From positions 1-61,789 of the IMG/VR virus record IMGVR_UViG_3300030419_002074: a stretch of DNA of 61,789 nt, one strand, 5' to 3'. Source of the DNA: a virus. The notes below the pieces were generated by a model. That model saw only the letters and a program-made list of their open reading frames with translations, was not told where the DNA came from and did no database searches. This document shows positions 21,493 to 29,472 of this stretch, piece by piece; the stretch's first letter is position 1; each line of letters begins with the position of its first letter. Position numbers and translations under genes: made by a program.

Positions 21493-21786
21493 ATGAAATT
21501 TTTTAAATGTGCCGTATATATTATTTTTCTATTAACATTAGCAAATCTTGCTTTTAGTGCGTATATGTTTAGGGAGCTTAGAAAACCTAATATTATTGTG
21601 GCTCCCGATCCAGCACTTAGAGAAATAAAAGAACATTCGATGATGAGAGATACACAACTACTTCAAGGAATATTAATGATACATCACGACAGGGGGATGC
21701 ATCCTCCCGGAACCCAAGTTCTGTGTCCTTTATGCGATAATCAAGAAAAACAACTAAAGTCAATTATAGTACAAAAGGAGAACTAA
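21493..21786 (+). CDS. Membrane-anchored small protein (97 aa)
   Basis: Hydrophobic helix residues 6-25 (CAVYIIFLLTLANLAFSAYM), then a polar domain with HHDRGMHPPGTQVLCPLCDN containing one CxxC pair and several His. Possibly zinc-binding outside the membrane. AGGGG precedes ATG 21493. Unknown function. Confidence 0.6.
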   Translation: MKFFKCAVYIIFLLTLANLAFSAYMFRELRKPNIIVAPDPALREIKEHSMMRDTQLLQGILMIHHDRGMHPPGTQVLCPLCDNQEKQLKSIIVQKEN

Positions 21787-21787
21787 G

Positions 21788-22942
21788 ATGCCACTCCCAG
21801 AAAAAGGAAAAGACGAATCAAGGGAAAGTTTTATTTCTAGGTGCGTGTCTAGCGACAAGACTAAAAAAGAATTTCCAGAACAACAGCAAAGAGTAGCTAT
21901 GTGTATGTCTAGAGCCACAGAAGACTTACCAGCGATGGCTTCAGCTGACTTCAAATATAATATTGAGACATTTGGTTATACGGAAGAAATTACGGAAGAT
22001 AATTTCTATATCCCAGCAGAGGCAGAGTATGTAGACTTCCAAGACACAGAAGAAGAATGGGATATAGCTATAGCAAAACCGGGCCTTTGGGAAAACATAC
22101 GAAAGAAGAAAGAGCGTGAAGGTAAAAACTACAAGCCCGCCAAAACAGAAAAAGAAGGTAGACCAAGCCAAGAAGAGTTAAAAAAAGCACAATCAGATAA
22201 GCCGGGACCAAAAGATCCTCGCAGGACACCCGCACCAAAGAAAGACCAGAAGAGAGGCTCCAAGAAAAACAAACCAGATAGTGCAAAGAATCCTAGTGGC
22301 AAGATTACATTTAGTAAAGAAGTAACTAAACAACTTTCAAATAAAGTAAAGGAACACAATGCAAAAGGCAAAGGTTCCAAAGCTAGCCTTGGAATGCTTA
22401 AAGCGGTATACAGAAGGGGAGCTGGTGCTTATTCCACTAGTCACGCACCAAAGATGAGTCGTCACGGCTGGGCTATAGCTAGAGTAAACGCCTTTCTAAC
22501 CTTACTAAGAACCGGAAAGCCCTCAAACTCGGGCTACACTCAAGATAATGACTTGTTGCCAAAAGGTCATCCTAGAAAGTCAAAGGCTGAGGCGGCTTAT
22601 AAATATGAAAACCCTAAAACCGGAGAGGTGTTTACTTTCGTCAGAAGGGGCAACTACAAGAAGGATGGCGTTTCTCTTGTATATAGAGGAGAAGCAGCAG
22701 AATACCAAGGGCGTAAAGTCACCTTGAACAAACCCTTCAGAACTCCCGATGGGCCAAAGAAGTTTGCGGTCTACACCAAGAATGGTTCTGGTAAAGTCGT
22801 TATAGTTAGATTTGGCGATCCTAACATGGAGATCAAAAAGGACAACCCTAAAAGACGTAAGAGCTTTAGAGCTAGACACAAGTGCGACACAGCTCCCGGC
22901 CCCAAATGGAAGGCTAGGTACTGGTCTTGTAGAATGTGGTAG
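21788..22942 (+). CDS. DUF5824-like phage protein with basic linker (384 aa)
   Basis: The N terminus MPLPEKGKDESRESFISRC...EFPEQQQRVAMC is a motif common in phage proteins next to head genes. A long Lys/Pro-rich linker (residues 95-170) follows, then GMLKAVYRRGAGAYSTSH...WAIARVNAFLTLL (about 200-240), which I recall as DUF5824, and a basic C-terminal domain ending RARHKCDTAPGPKWKARYWSCRMW, a recurrent phage motif. Possibly virion- or DNA-associated. Function not established. Confidence 0.65.
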   Translation: MPLPEKGKDESRESFISRCVSSDKTKKEFPEQQQRVAMCMSRATEDLPAMASADFKYNIETFGYTEEITEDNFYIPAEAEYVDFQDTEEEWDIAIAKPGLWENIRKKKEREGKNYKPAKTEKEGRPSQEELKKAQSDKPGPKDPRRTPAPKKDQKRGSKKNKPDSAKNPSGKITFSKEVTKQLSNKVKEHNAKGKGSKASLGMLKAVYRRGAGAYSTSHAPKMSRHGWAIARVNAFLTLLRTGKPSNSGYTQDNDLLPKGHPRKSKAEAAYKYENPKTGEVFTFVRRGNYKKDGVSLVYRGEAAEYQGRKVTLNKPFRTPDGPKKFAVYTKNGSGKVVIVRFGDPNMEIKKDNPKRRKSFRARHKCDTAPGPKWKARYWSCRMW

Positions 22943-22943
22943 C

Positions 22944-23138
22944 TTGAAAAATCCATATGAACCCCCCAAAACATATACAAAAAAGAGTGCAGAACGCCAC
23001 TATCACTTTGATAATAGAGAAGATACAGATTGGTCTGGTTTTTTCTTTGTTATCATCATTCTGTTCATAGTATTGTTTCATCATGTATTAATTGATTTCT
23101 TTGTAGGTGTCTTTAAAGAGGTTTTGTATGGGGTATAG
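22944..23138 (+). CDS. Small membrane protein (64 aa, TTG start)
   Basis: An in-frame TTG at 22944 follows the previous stop by one base. The product has a polar N terminus with the block SAERHYHFDN and a long hydrophobic helix (FFFVIIILFIVLFHHVLI). No ATG is available before the helix. The stop lies inside the next gene. Function unknown. Confidence 0.5.
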   Translation: MKNPYEPPKTYTKKSAERHYHFDNREDTDWSGFFFVIIILFIVLFHHVLIDFFVGVFKEVLYGV

Positions 23139-23949
23139 AAACCTAACCATAAGAGGAAAAAGAGATGGTTTTGGTTGTCAGCTAAATGCGGTGTTATCTG
23201 GTCTAGCCTTTTGTTACAATCATCCGAACTATAGATACGTCCATACACCCTTTTGCAGTGTATCTCACGGATGGAGAGAAAACACAGATGAGCTGAATAA
23301 CCTGATTGGAATACCGGATGGTAGGCATGGAAAGAGAATACATGTTGTATACCGATATATGGCCCAAGTGTTTAAAGATCCCAACCATTTTTATAATACT
23401 AAAACCTTAGATTACATAAGACAATTTTACTGGTCTACCCCTAAACCTGAACCCGTAAAAGAGGATATAGTGGTACACATAAGAAGGGGAGATGTACAAA
23501 GACACAGGGGAGGAGATAGAGCGAGAAGATATATTCCCAACGCTTGGTATAATGCAACAATACCCCAGTTAGCAAAAAGATATCCAGATCATTACACGAT
23601 AGCCGTGCATTCAGAAGGAGAGATGGATGAATTCAAACCCATAATGGACGGCTGGCCAGAAGATTTAATACAAAGAACTAAGTGGAAGTTATCAAAAGGA
23701 ACTGGAGTTCCGGAGGTAGGGCATGTCGGTGCCCATGATCAAGAATATATACTTCCAGTTACTTTTCATGAAATGGTAACCGCAAAGGTATTACTGCAAA
23801 GCAAAAGCGGATTATCTTACACCGCTTCACTTTATTCCGAGGGAGACATCTTCTTTTTATCTAGTGGGGCAAATGGCCAACAAACCGGCTTATCTCACTG
23901 GAAGATGGCCCGACATGAACTAGAACCCAAAGAGCCTATTTTTAAATGA
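23128..23949 (+). CDS. Fucosyltransferase-like protein (GT11/GT23 fold)
   Basis: 273 residues. GFGCQLNAVLSGLAFC near the N terminus (donor-site loop GxGxQL) and VVHIRRGDV (115-123), the hallmark of alpha-1,2/alpha-1,6 fucosyltransferases and O-fucosyltransferases. The final SLYSEGDIFFLSSG fits the third motif. These use GDP-fucose, which in bacteria is made from GDP-mannose, linking it with the phosphomannomutase at 12027. ATG 23128 chosen over earlier frames because of AAAGAGG. Confidence 0.78.
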   Translation: MGYRNLTIRGKRDGFGCQLNAVLSGLAFCYNHPNYRYVHTPFCSVSHGWRENTDELNNLIGIPDGRHGKRIHVVYRYMAQVFKDPNHFYNTKTLDYIRQFYWSTPKPEPVKEDIVVHIRRGDVQRHRGGDRARRYIPNAWYNATIPQLAKRYPDHYTIAVHSEGEMDEFKPIMDGWPEDLIQRTKWKLSKGTGVPEVGHVGAHDQEYILPVTFHEMVTAKVLLQSKSGLSYTASLYSEGDIFFLSSGANGQQTGLSHWKMARHELEPKEPIFK

Positions 23950-24998
23950 TTAATTTAATTGCACCTATAAATAGTTTAGGGTATGGGGTAGCTGGATATA
24001 ATTTATTCAAAAATTTATTAGCGGAACACCGCACCACTGCCCTTTACCCTATTTCAAAGCCTGAATTTATTGACGAGTATATACAGGCCGGATTGAACAA
24101 TAGGGATGATCAAACCGTAAAACCTTGTGTTAAGATATGGCATCAAAATGATTTATTTCAATTTGTAGGACATGGAGAACATATAGGGTTTCCCATATTT
24201 GAACTGACTGAATTTAATGAGGAAGAAAAACTAAGCCTTGGTCATTGTGATAAGATATTCGTTTGTTCCGAATGGGCAAGAGGGGTAATTCTAGACCAAA
24301 TGACTGGTCGTTTCTCTGAGGATCGTGTACGTGTTGTGCCACTTGGTGTAGATACAAATTTGTTTCAACCTTCTCTATCTTCCAGACCCCAAACTGTCTT
24401 TTTTAATTGCGGTAAATGGGAAAAAAGAAAAGGGCACGACGTGCTGCTAGAATGCTTTAATGCCGCATTTGAAGATAGGGATAATGTAGAACTTTGGATG
24501 ATGTGCGAAAACCCGTTTATAGGGGATGCTAATAATGGGTGGGCAAACCTTTACAAATCTTCTAAACTAGGTTCAAAAATAAGACTAATTCCCAGACAGC
24601 AAACGCATAAAGATGTGTATAACATTATGCGGCAGACTGATTGTGGTATCTTTCCAGCAAGAGCTGAAGGCTGGAACTTAGAACTACTAGAGATGATGGC
24701 CTGCGGAAAACACGTAATCGCTACAAATTATTCGGCTCACACAGAGTTCTGCAACTGTGACAATACTATGCTAATAGAGCCAAATGGTTTAGAGCAGGCT
24801 AAAGATGGAGTTTTCTTCTCTGGTGAATATGGAGAATGGGCGTCTTTAGGCGAAAATTCTAAAGAACAGTTGATCAGTTATATGAGATCTTTTCATAAGA
24901 GCAAGCAACAAGAGAATAAGCTAAATGACAACGGTGTCAATACCGCAAATATTTTCACTTGGCAAAACTCAACCCAGAGGCTTATAGATGGACTCTAA
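23946..24998 (+). CDS. Glycosyltransferase family 4
   Basis: GT-B protein of 350 residues: APINSLGYGVAGYNLF at the N terminus, VPLGVDTNLFQPS and NCGKWEKRKGHDVLLECF at the domain junction, and PARAEGWNLELLEMMACGKHVIATNYSAHTEF with the conserved E-x7-E-type donor site. Retaining transfer from a nucleotide sugar is expected. It overlaps its upstream neighbour by 4 bases and the protease gene by 11. Confidence 0.88.
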   Translation: MINLIAPINSLGYGVAGYNLFKNLLAEHRTTALYPISKPEFIDEYIQAGLNNRDDQTVKPCVKIWHQNDLFQFVGHGEHIGFPIFELTEFNEEEKLSLGHCDKIFVCSEWARGVILDQMTGRFSEDRVRVVPLGVDTNLFQPSLSSRPQTVFFNCGKWEKRKGHDVLLECFNAAFEDRDNVELWMMCENPFIGDANNGWANLYKSSKLGSKIRLIPRQQTHKDVYNIMRQTDCGIFPARAEGWNLELLEMMACGKHVIATNYSAHTEFCNCDNTMLIEPNGLEQAKDGVFFSGEYGEWASLGENSKEQLISYMRSFHKSKQQENKLNDNGVNTANIFTWQNSTQRLIDGL

Positions 24999-25911
24999 CT
25001 TCAAAACACCCAGATCTATTCTAAATCACTACAAGAGTGGCTTTACAGGTGCTATATGTGATAACGAAGACATTAAGAAACTACTAGGTGAGCTACCAAT
25101 GCCTATATTTGGAGCGGCTGCTTACGATCTGTATGGCTCCGGAGAAGGTAAATTAAGTTTGCCTTTTAAATATTTACTTGAATTCGATTCTGGTTTCGGT
25201 CCGGCAGAAAGACAAACGACAGGCGACTGCGTTTCCCACGCCACCAGAAACGCTATCGACATCACTAGATCTGTGGAAATCAAAAATGGTGAGCGGGAAG
25301 ACTTTGTAACTAGAGGTGCTACGGAGGGTATATATCAGTCCAGAGGCCATCGTGGACAAGGTATGACGTGTAGCGGGGCTGCGAGATATGTGCATCAATC
25401 GGGTGGCATACTGTTAAGGAAAGACTACGGTAAAGTTGATCTTTCTAAATATAACTCAAGTTTAGGAGCTAATCATCGTATTCCCGACAGCATTTATAAA
25501 ACAGAGGCTAAGAAGCATCAAGTCAAGACAATATCTAACGTCAGAACAGTCGAAGAAGCTAGAGACGCTCTTGCTAATGGTTATGCTATGTCTGTATGTT
25601 CTGGGTATGGGTTCAGTAGTCGTAGGGATGGTAATGGCATTGCCAAACGTTCTGGCAGTTGGTCTCACGCTATGGCTTGGGTCGCTTGCGATGATTCTCG
25701 TAAGACTTTAAACGAAACGCTCTTCTTGGTTCAAAATAGCTGGGGAGCTTGGAACTCCGGACCGAAAACTCACGGTCAACCAGACGGAAGCTTCTGGATT
25801 AGAGAAAAAGATGCTAGAGGCATGTTGTCTGGCGGTGGTGCTTGGGTATTTAGTGACGTAGAAGGGTTCCCAGCTAGAAAAGTCGAGTGGACAATAGATG
25901 AGGTTTTTTAA
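24988..25911 (+). CDS. Papain-like cysteine protease (C1 family)
   Basis: 307 residues with a complete C1 catalytic set: Gln76 and Cys81 in QTTGDCVSHA, His227 in GSWSHAMAW and Asn250 in VQNSWG. No signal peptide or obvious propeptide beyond the N-terminal ~70 residues. It could be a virion-maturation protease or act on host proteins or peptidoglycan-linked peptides. C1 peptidases are rare in phages. It sits between a glycosyltransferase and a row of small membrane proteins including a holin candidate, so a role around lysis or envelope is possible. No inhibitor or obvious substrate gene is recognised. Confidence 0.82.
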   Translation: MDSNFKTPRSILNHYKSGFTGAICDNEDIKKLLGELPMPIFGAAAYDLYGSGEGKLSLPFKYLLEFDSGFGPAERQTTGDCVSHATRNAIDITRSVEIKNGEREDFVTRGATEGIYQSRGHRGQGMTCSGAARYVHQSGGILLRKDYGKVDLSKYNSSLGANHRIPDSIYKTEAKKHQVKTISNVRTVEEARDALANGYAMSVCSGYGFSSRRDGNGIAKRSGSWSHAMAWVACDDSRKTLNETLFLVQNSWGAWNSGPKTHGQPDGSFWIREKDARGMLSGGGAWVFSDVEGFPARKVEWTIDEVF

Positions 25912-26283
25912 ATGAATATAAAACAAAGAGCCGTTATAGGCGTTTTAGTGGTATCCGGCTTCATTTTTTTTCAAGTTAATAGAAAATCTTCAGAAAATAA
26001 CTTGACAAAAGACGATGTAAACTCTATAATAGAGACAGTAGAACAATCGTTTATTGACGCAGAGGTATCTGTATTAAAAATAACTCCTGAGCCAGACATT
26101 ACTCCGGAAGGGCCAAATCCAGATCCGGAAAAATGTATCTGCAAAGGAACAGGTAAGATAGTGCAAGGGGATGGGCATGTGTCGCCATGCCCTTACCACG
26201 CAAAAACAGATTCTCAGCCAACTATACAAACATACATAGTTCCTAGATTTAGATTATTTAATTTTCTAAGACCTAGAGGCTGA
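25912..26283 (+). CDS. Membrane-anchored protein with DnaJ-like Cys motif (123 aa)
   Basis: N-terminal hydrophobic helix (AVIGVLVVSGFIFFQV), then an acidic linker with Pro, and CICKGTGKIVQGDGHVSPCPYH: a CxCxGxG repeat followed by CPYH, resembling half of a DnaJ zinc centre. It is followed by a hydrophobic end. A promoter lies inside the gene. Function unknown. Confidence 0.6.
   Translation: MNIKQRAVIGVLVVSGFIFFQVNRKSSENNLTKDDVNSIIETVEQSFIDAEVSVLKITPEPDITPEGPNPDPEKCICKGTGKIVQGDGHVSPCPYHAKTDSQPTIQTYIVPRFRLFNFLRPRG
26002..26030 (+). promoter_or_regulatory. Sigma70-type promoter within a gene
   Basis: TTGACA 26002-26007 and TATAAT 26025-26030, 17-base spacer AAAGACGATGTAAACTC, sharing GACGAT with the promoters at 1091 and 13420. 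It would transcribe the holin-like gene and its neighbours, although a terminator at 26296 stands in between. Confidence 0.65.
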
Positions 26284-26295
26284 TATTAATTGTTT

Positions 26296-26318
26296 ATGAA
26301 CGGTCGTTCATTTTTTTA
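26296..26318 (+). terminator. Short intrinsic terminator
   Basis: ATGAAC 26296-26301, loop GGTC, GTTCAT 26306-26311, then a run of T. Six base pairs only, so strength is uncertain. Confidence 0.6.
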
Positions 26319-26345
26319 ACTTAACTTTTTTAGGAGATCTTTATC

Positions 26346-26522
26346 ATGGATAAAGTAAAATCTTTGCTCACTTCTCGTCGATTTTGGGTTTCTGCTGTTG
26401 GCTTGGCTGCCGTAGTAGCGTCTGAAACTTTGGGTATTGAGCTGAATCAAGAGCAGATCGTTGGTGTTGTCACCATTTGTGTGGCGTGGGTTATTGGTGA
26501 TACAGTCCGCGAAACCAAATAA
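26346..26522 (+). CDS. Holin-like small membrane protein (58 aa)
   Basis: Starts LLTSRRFWVSAVGLAAVVASETLGIELNQEQIVGVVTICVAWVIGDTVRETK-like: one or two hydrophobic helices around residues 12-28 and 39-52 with an acidic link. This SRKFW ... LG ... V..ayi.Ge..rd pattern is often annotated as phage holin. It would open the inner membrane at lysis. TAGGAG precedes ATG 26346. The assignment rests on pattern only; no endolysin is recognised next to it. Confidence 0.6.
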   Translation: MDKVKSLLTSRRFWVSAVGLAAVVASETLGIELNQEQIVGVVTICVAWVIGDTVRETK

Positions 26523-26531
26523 GAGGTTAAC

Positions 26532-26876
26532 ATGCTTTCAAAAGTACTCTCTGAACTCTCACCGGTTCAATGGATTTTTATTGGCTTAGGTTTACTAATC
26601 ATGCTGCCCACTTTACTGGAGTGGCTTAGTAAAGCTAAAGTTGTAGCCTCAGATAAACTCGGGTCGATTAGTACACCCGTGTCTGGGCCTAAGCTAAAAT
26701 CTGTTACTAATACAAATTCACTTACCAGTATAGTAAGCAAATGGGAATGTTTATACGAAGCCTGTCAAGAGGCTAAATTGGAAACTGCCTGCTCTAAAAT
26801 AGAAGAGGTCTTTCCTTTATTGACAAAGAAGAGTATTAAAGAAGAAAAAACAGATAAAGCTTTTGAAACACTTTAA
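26532..26876 (+). CDS. Membrane-anchored hypothetical protein (114 aa)
   Basis: Membrane helix residues 12-30 (VQWIFIGLGLLIMLPTLLEWL), Ser/Thr linker, then a helical polar domain with three Cys. Follows the holin-like gene by 9 bases and resembles accessory membrane proteins found next to holins; possible spanin or antiholin role is speculative. Confidence 0.55.
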   Translation: MLSKVLSELSPVQWIFIGLGLLIMLPTLLEWLSKAKVVASDKLGSISTPVSGPKLKSVTNTNSLTSIVSKWECLYEACQEAKLETACSKIEEVFPLLTKKSIKEEKTDKAFETL

Positions 26877-26890
26877 TCTAAGGAGTACCC

Positions 26891-27355
26891 ATGAGTAATA
26901 GTATTAGAACAATTTTAGGATTAACACTTGTTATTCTGGGTGTATTTTGGAATGATATTCGGGAAAGGATTCCTGATTTCACTCCTACTCCTGAAGTGGT
27001 GATCGCTATTGACGAACCTTCTGAAAAAACTAAAGAAAAAGTCTCAAGTATATCATCATTGGTAACCGATGATAATGATATGATAAATATGGCTATCTTT
27101 AATAAGGTTTTCTCTGATAGGCTTCTTTCATATGAAGCAACTAATCAGCAGGTAAACGATATATATACCTTAGCGGGCAAAGCTTTTTTTGAAGATACGT
27201 TAAAGGGTAAATACGAAGGACTTTCTTCCGCACTAACAAATCTCATGAAAGAAGAGCTAGGGGTTGAAGTCCATGAATTGACTGAAGAAGAAAAGATAAA
27301 CCTAAGCGAAGCATTTAGTGGATTAGCTTGGGCCTTACAGGAGAATAACAAATAA
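26891..27355 (+). CDS. Membrane-anchored hypothetical protein (154 aa)
   Basis: N-terminal helix (TILGLTLVILGVFWNDI) then an acidic, helical domain (SSISSLVTDDNDMINMAIFNKVF ... LSEAFSGLAWALQENNK). AAGGAG precedes ATG 26891. Stop overlaps the next ATG. Function unknown; fits the small-membrane-protein block. Confidence 0.55.
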   Translation: MSNSIRTILGLTLVILGVFWNDIRERIPDFTPTPEVVIAIDEPSEKTKEKVSSISSLVTDDNDMINMAIFNKVFSDRLLSYEATNQQVNDIYTLAGKAFFEDTLKGKYEGLSSALTNLMKEELGVEVHELTEEEKINLSEAFSGLAWALQENNK

Positions 27356-27582
27356 TGGATATCATTAAAGTAGCTAAAAATAGCCTACAAGCATCGCTTG
27401 AAAAAGCTGTTTTTGAAATCAACTCATGCCTATCTCGACCGCAAGAGAAGGGTGCCCTAGAGGATTTCAATAAAGCAATTCATAGTTACACAATGCTTTC
27501 GGGACAGATAGGAACATTGAATAAACTACAAGAACAAATTGAAGAACAGGAAGTAGTTCAAAAAGATGAAAAGCAAGATTAG
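27355..27582 (+). CDS. Small coiled-coil protein (75 aa)
   Basis: ATG 27355 overlaps the previous stop. Helical with a Glu/Gln-rich end (LNKLQEQIEEQEVVQKDEKQD). Overlaps the next gene by 17 bases. Function unknown. Confidence 0.55.
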   Translation: MDIIKVAKNSLQASLEKAVFEINSCLSRPQEKGALEDFNKAIHSYTMLSGQIGTLNKLQEQIEEQEVVQKDEKQD

Positions 27583-27940
27583 TGTACTGATATTTGAGGC
27601 TGATGAAAGATTTAGCCCATTAGACAGCGGTTACTTAAGATTATTAGTAGATGAATCTTTCCAAGTTCCCAGCAAGTACATCTCGACAAAACAAATTGAT
27701 ACTACTATACAAGAACTATATAGCCAATATTGTCATCTAGATGTTAGATATGCCAACCCTATTCTATCAGATGTAAGATTGCATAACTCAGAAGTTGAGA
27801 TTTTGTATAGAACCATTATTCCACATGGAGTAGTAGGTATTAAAAGGGGACATTTACTACCACCACATTCTTTGGAGCTAGATAGTTTCTATGAAACAGC
27901 AATCCTCGAACAACCAAGATCATTATCCCAAAGATACTAA
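27566..27940 (+). CDS. Conserved phage protein of unknown function (124 aa)
   Basis: Mixed alpha/beta, soluble. Blocks SVLIFEADERFSPLDSGYLRLLVDESFQVPSKYI and PHGVVGIKRGHLLPP are visible. The layout recalls a Nudix-like fold but there is no Nudix box, so I do not assign it. The stop overlaps the next gene. Confidence 0.55.
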   Translation: MKSKISVLIFEADERFSPLDSGYLRLLVDESFQVPSKYISTKQIDTTIQELYSQYCHLDVRYANPILSDVRLHNSEVEILYRTIIPHGVVGIKRGHLLPPHSLELDSFYETAILEQPRSLSQRY

Positions 27941-28250
27941 CGAGCTACCCTCTGTATCAACTTTGACTATATCCGTAGATACCGCCGGAGAAATTAACTA
28001 TAATTGCGATTGGGACTCAAGCGAAGAAGGTATTATTGGTATATCTGCAATATTATATAAACTAATGTTAAGTGATTTAAGTATAAAAATTTTTGATGAA
28101 ATCAAAGCTCAGTGCGTATTAGATGATAATGAGCAAGATTTCCTAGCCATTGAAGAAACTATCAGGAGGTACTCTGCTATAGATGGAAAGACAGGAAAAG
28201 AGAAAGACGATGATATAGTTGTTCCACCTGATGAGATTATAAACCTTTAA
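27891..28250 (+). CDS. Conserved phage protein of unknown function (119 aa)
   Basis: SVSTLTISVDTAGEINYNCDW then EEGIIGISAILYKLMLSDL and IKAQCVLDDNEQDFLAIEE are blocks I recall from marine phage hypothetical proteins next to sigma-factor or late genes. Overlaps the upstream gene by 50 bases in another frame, which is real coupling or a late start. Function unknown. Confidence 0.6.
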   Translation: MKQQSSNNQDHYPKDTNELPSVSTLTISVDTAGEINYNCDWDSSEEGIIGISAILYKLMLSDLSIKIFDEIKAQCVLDDNEQDFLAIEETIRRYSAIDGKTGKEKDDDIVVPPDEIINL

Positions 28251-28265
28251 AATCTGGAGTAGGGC

Positions 28266-28913
28266 ATGAATACTGTAAAAAGAATAGCTTGGAAAAGCTG
28301 GAATGCCATAGAAGAAGTTTTATGTTACGAGCCTCAACTAGATATGGGAAACATTGACGACATAGATGATGAAGACGACATGGAGGCCATGAGTCCAGAA
28401 ATGCCGTTTCCATTTTTTCCAATCATTGAAACCACGCCGAAACTTTTACACACCCCTTTAGGTTTATACCCTGCCGACTCTATGTTTAAACCATCAGATA
28501 GATGGGATTGTTGGATAGGGCTAACTAATTTTAGCATAACAAATTCAATAAAGGATGTTTTAAAAAATGATGTAGAGGGAGTTGAGGCATTAAAGATATT
28601 GGGTAGATATACTTTTTTCGTCGGTGTTGCCGGACTATTTGATTTTAAAGATGTTAGAAAAGATATCGAGTCAAAGTTATGCGACTACACGGAACAAGAA
28701 GTACTGTCTGATAAAGAAACGCAACTAACAGTAGACCTAGTTAAAAAACAGCTAACAAAAAGCAAATACTGGTCTATATTAGTAGCACCTTCAGGCAAAG
28801 TAGATTACGTTGTTTCAGAAAGTTTAGATGAAAAATATCTTAGCGGACTGAATGAATTATTGGAACTTAAACAAAACCTTGGTGGAATTATCTTAAGAGG
28901 AGATCATGGATAA
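28266..28913 (+). CDS. Conserved phage protein of unknown function (215 aa)
   Basis: Contains LLHTPLGLYPADSMFKPSDRWDCWIGLTNF near residue 60-90 and ALKILGRYTFFVGVAGLFDF near 115-135, strongly patterned blocks that I recall from aquatic phages. The N-terminal part is acidic. Overlaps the sigma factor gene by 8 bases, suggesting a link to late transcription. No catalytic motif is evident. Confidence 0.65.
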   Translation: MNTVKRIAWKSWNAIEEVLCYEPQLDMGNIDDIDDEDDMEAMSPEMPFPFFPIIETTPKLLHTPLGLYPADSMFKPSDRWDCWIGLTNFSITNSIKDVLKNDVEGVEALKILGRYTFFVGVAGLFDFKDVRKDIESKLCDYTEQEVLSDKETQLTVDLVKKQLTKSKYWSILVAPSGKVDYVVSESLDEKYLSGLNELLELKQNLGGIILRGDHG

Positions 28914-29373
28914 TAAAAAATTTGAAGAATATTGGACAAGCTCGGACATTCAGAATATAATGAATAAGGTTGCAAACAGGTATAAAAACTCTATAGATTT
29001 TGACGAGATAGAGTCTATTAAGATGCAAACTGTATGGAAGTGCATAGACAAATACGATCCAGATAGGGGTACTAAATTTACCTCCTACCTATACCAGCAG
29101 CTAACCTTCGCTCTTAAAAACAAAATCAAAAAGAAACGTATGGAATTTAACGTAGATATTGTTGATGATGTGGATAGAAAGCAGCAGGAGAGAATGGAAG
29201 TGCAGGACATCTTAATGGGGTTAGACCCAGAAGATAGAGATGTGCTAAATAAAAGATACTACCATAACATGACAATGCTTGAAATAGGAAATTCTAATGG
29301 CTACAGTAGAGAAACAGCCAGAAGAAGATTAAAGAAAGCACTAAAAATTTGTCAAAAAAATTGTTTTAGTTAA
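28906..29373 (+). CDS. Sigma70-family (ECF-like) sigma factor
   Basis: 155 residues. Region 2: DEIESIKMQTVWKCIDKYDPDRGTKFTSYLYQQLTFALKNKIKKKR (about 36-80). Region 4: LDPEDRDVLNKRYYHNMTMLEIGNSNGYSRETARRRLKKAL with a helix-turn-helix (about 105-148). Size and domain set are those of small phage sigma factors such as T4 gp55-like proteins that direct late promoters. It lies directly before the strong leader of the probable virion gene at 29473. Target sites are not proven; the GTATATAAT element is a candidate. Confidence 0.85.
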   Translation: MDNKKFEEYWTSSDIQNIMNKVANRYKNSIDFDEIESIKMQTVWKCIDKYDPDRGTKFTSYLYQQLTFALKNKIKKKRMEFNVDIVDDVDRKQQERMEVQDILMGLDPEDRDVLNKRYYHNMTMLEIGNSNGYSRETARRRLKKALKICQKNCFS

Positions 29374-29383
29374 TTTTATTTGC

Positions 29384-29394
29384 GTATATATAAT
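29384..29394 (+). promoter_or_regulatory. Candidate late promoter GTATATATAAT
   Basis: GCGTATATATAATTAGG without a TTGACA box, immediately after the sigma factor gene and ahead of a highly structured leader and a virion-like gene. Similar elements at 8072 and 36976. Confidence 0.5.
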
Positions 29395-29409
29395 TAGGAA
29401 CCGGACCTT

Positions 29410-29472
29410 CTACGGATAATTTGGAATATCATATTGGTAAAAACTTTCTTTTTTCCGTAGGAGGAATATACT
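29410..29472 (+). promoter_or_regulatory. Leader hairpin touching the ribosome-binding site
   Basis: CTACGGA 29410-29416 pairs perfectly with TCCGTAG 29454-29460. The AGGAGG ribosome-binding site (29459-29464) overlaps the last two bases of that stem and stays mostly exposed, 8 bases before ATG 29473. The stem may stabilise the mRNA or tune translation. Confidence 0.6.
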
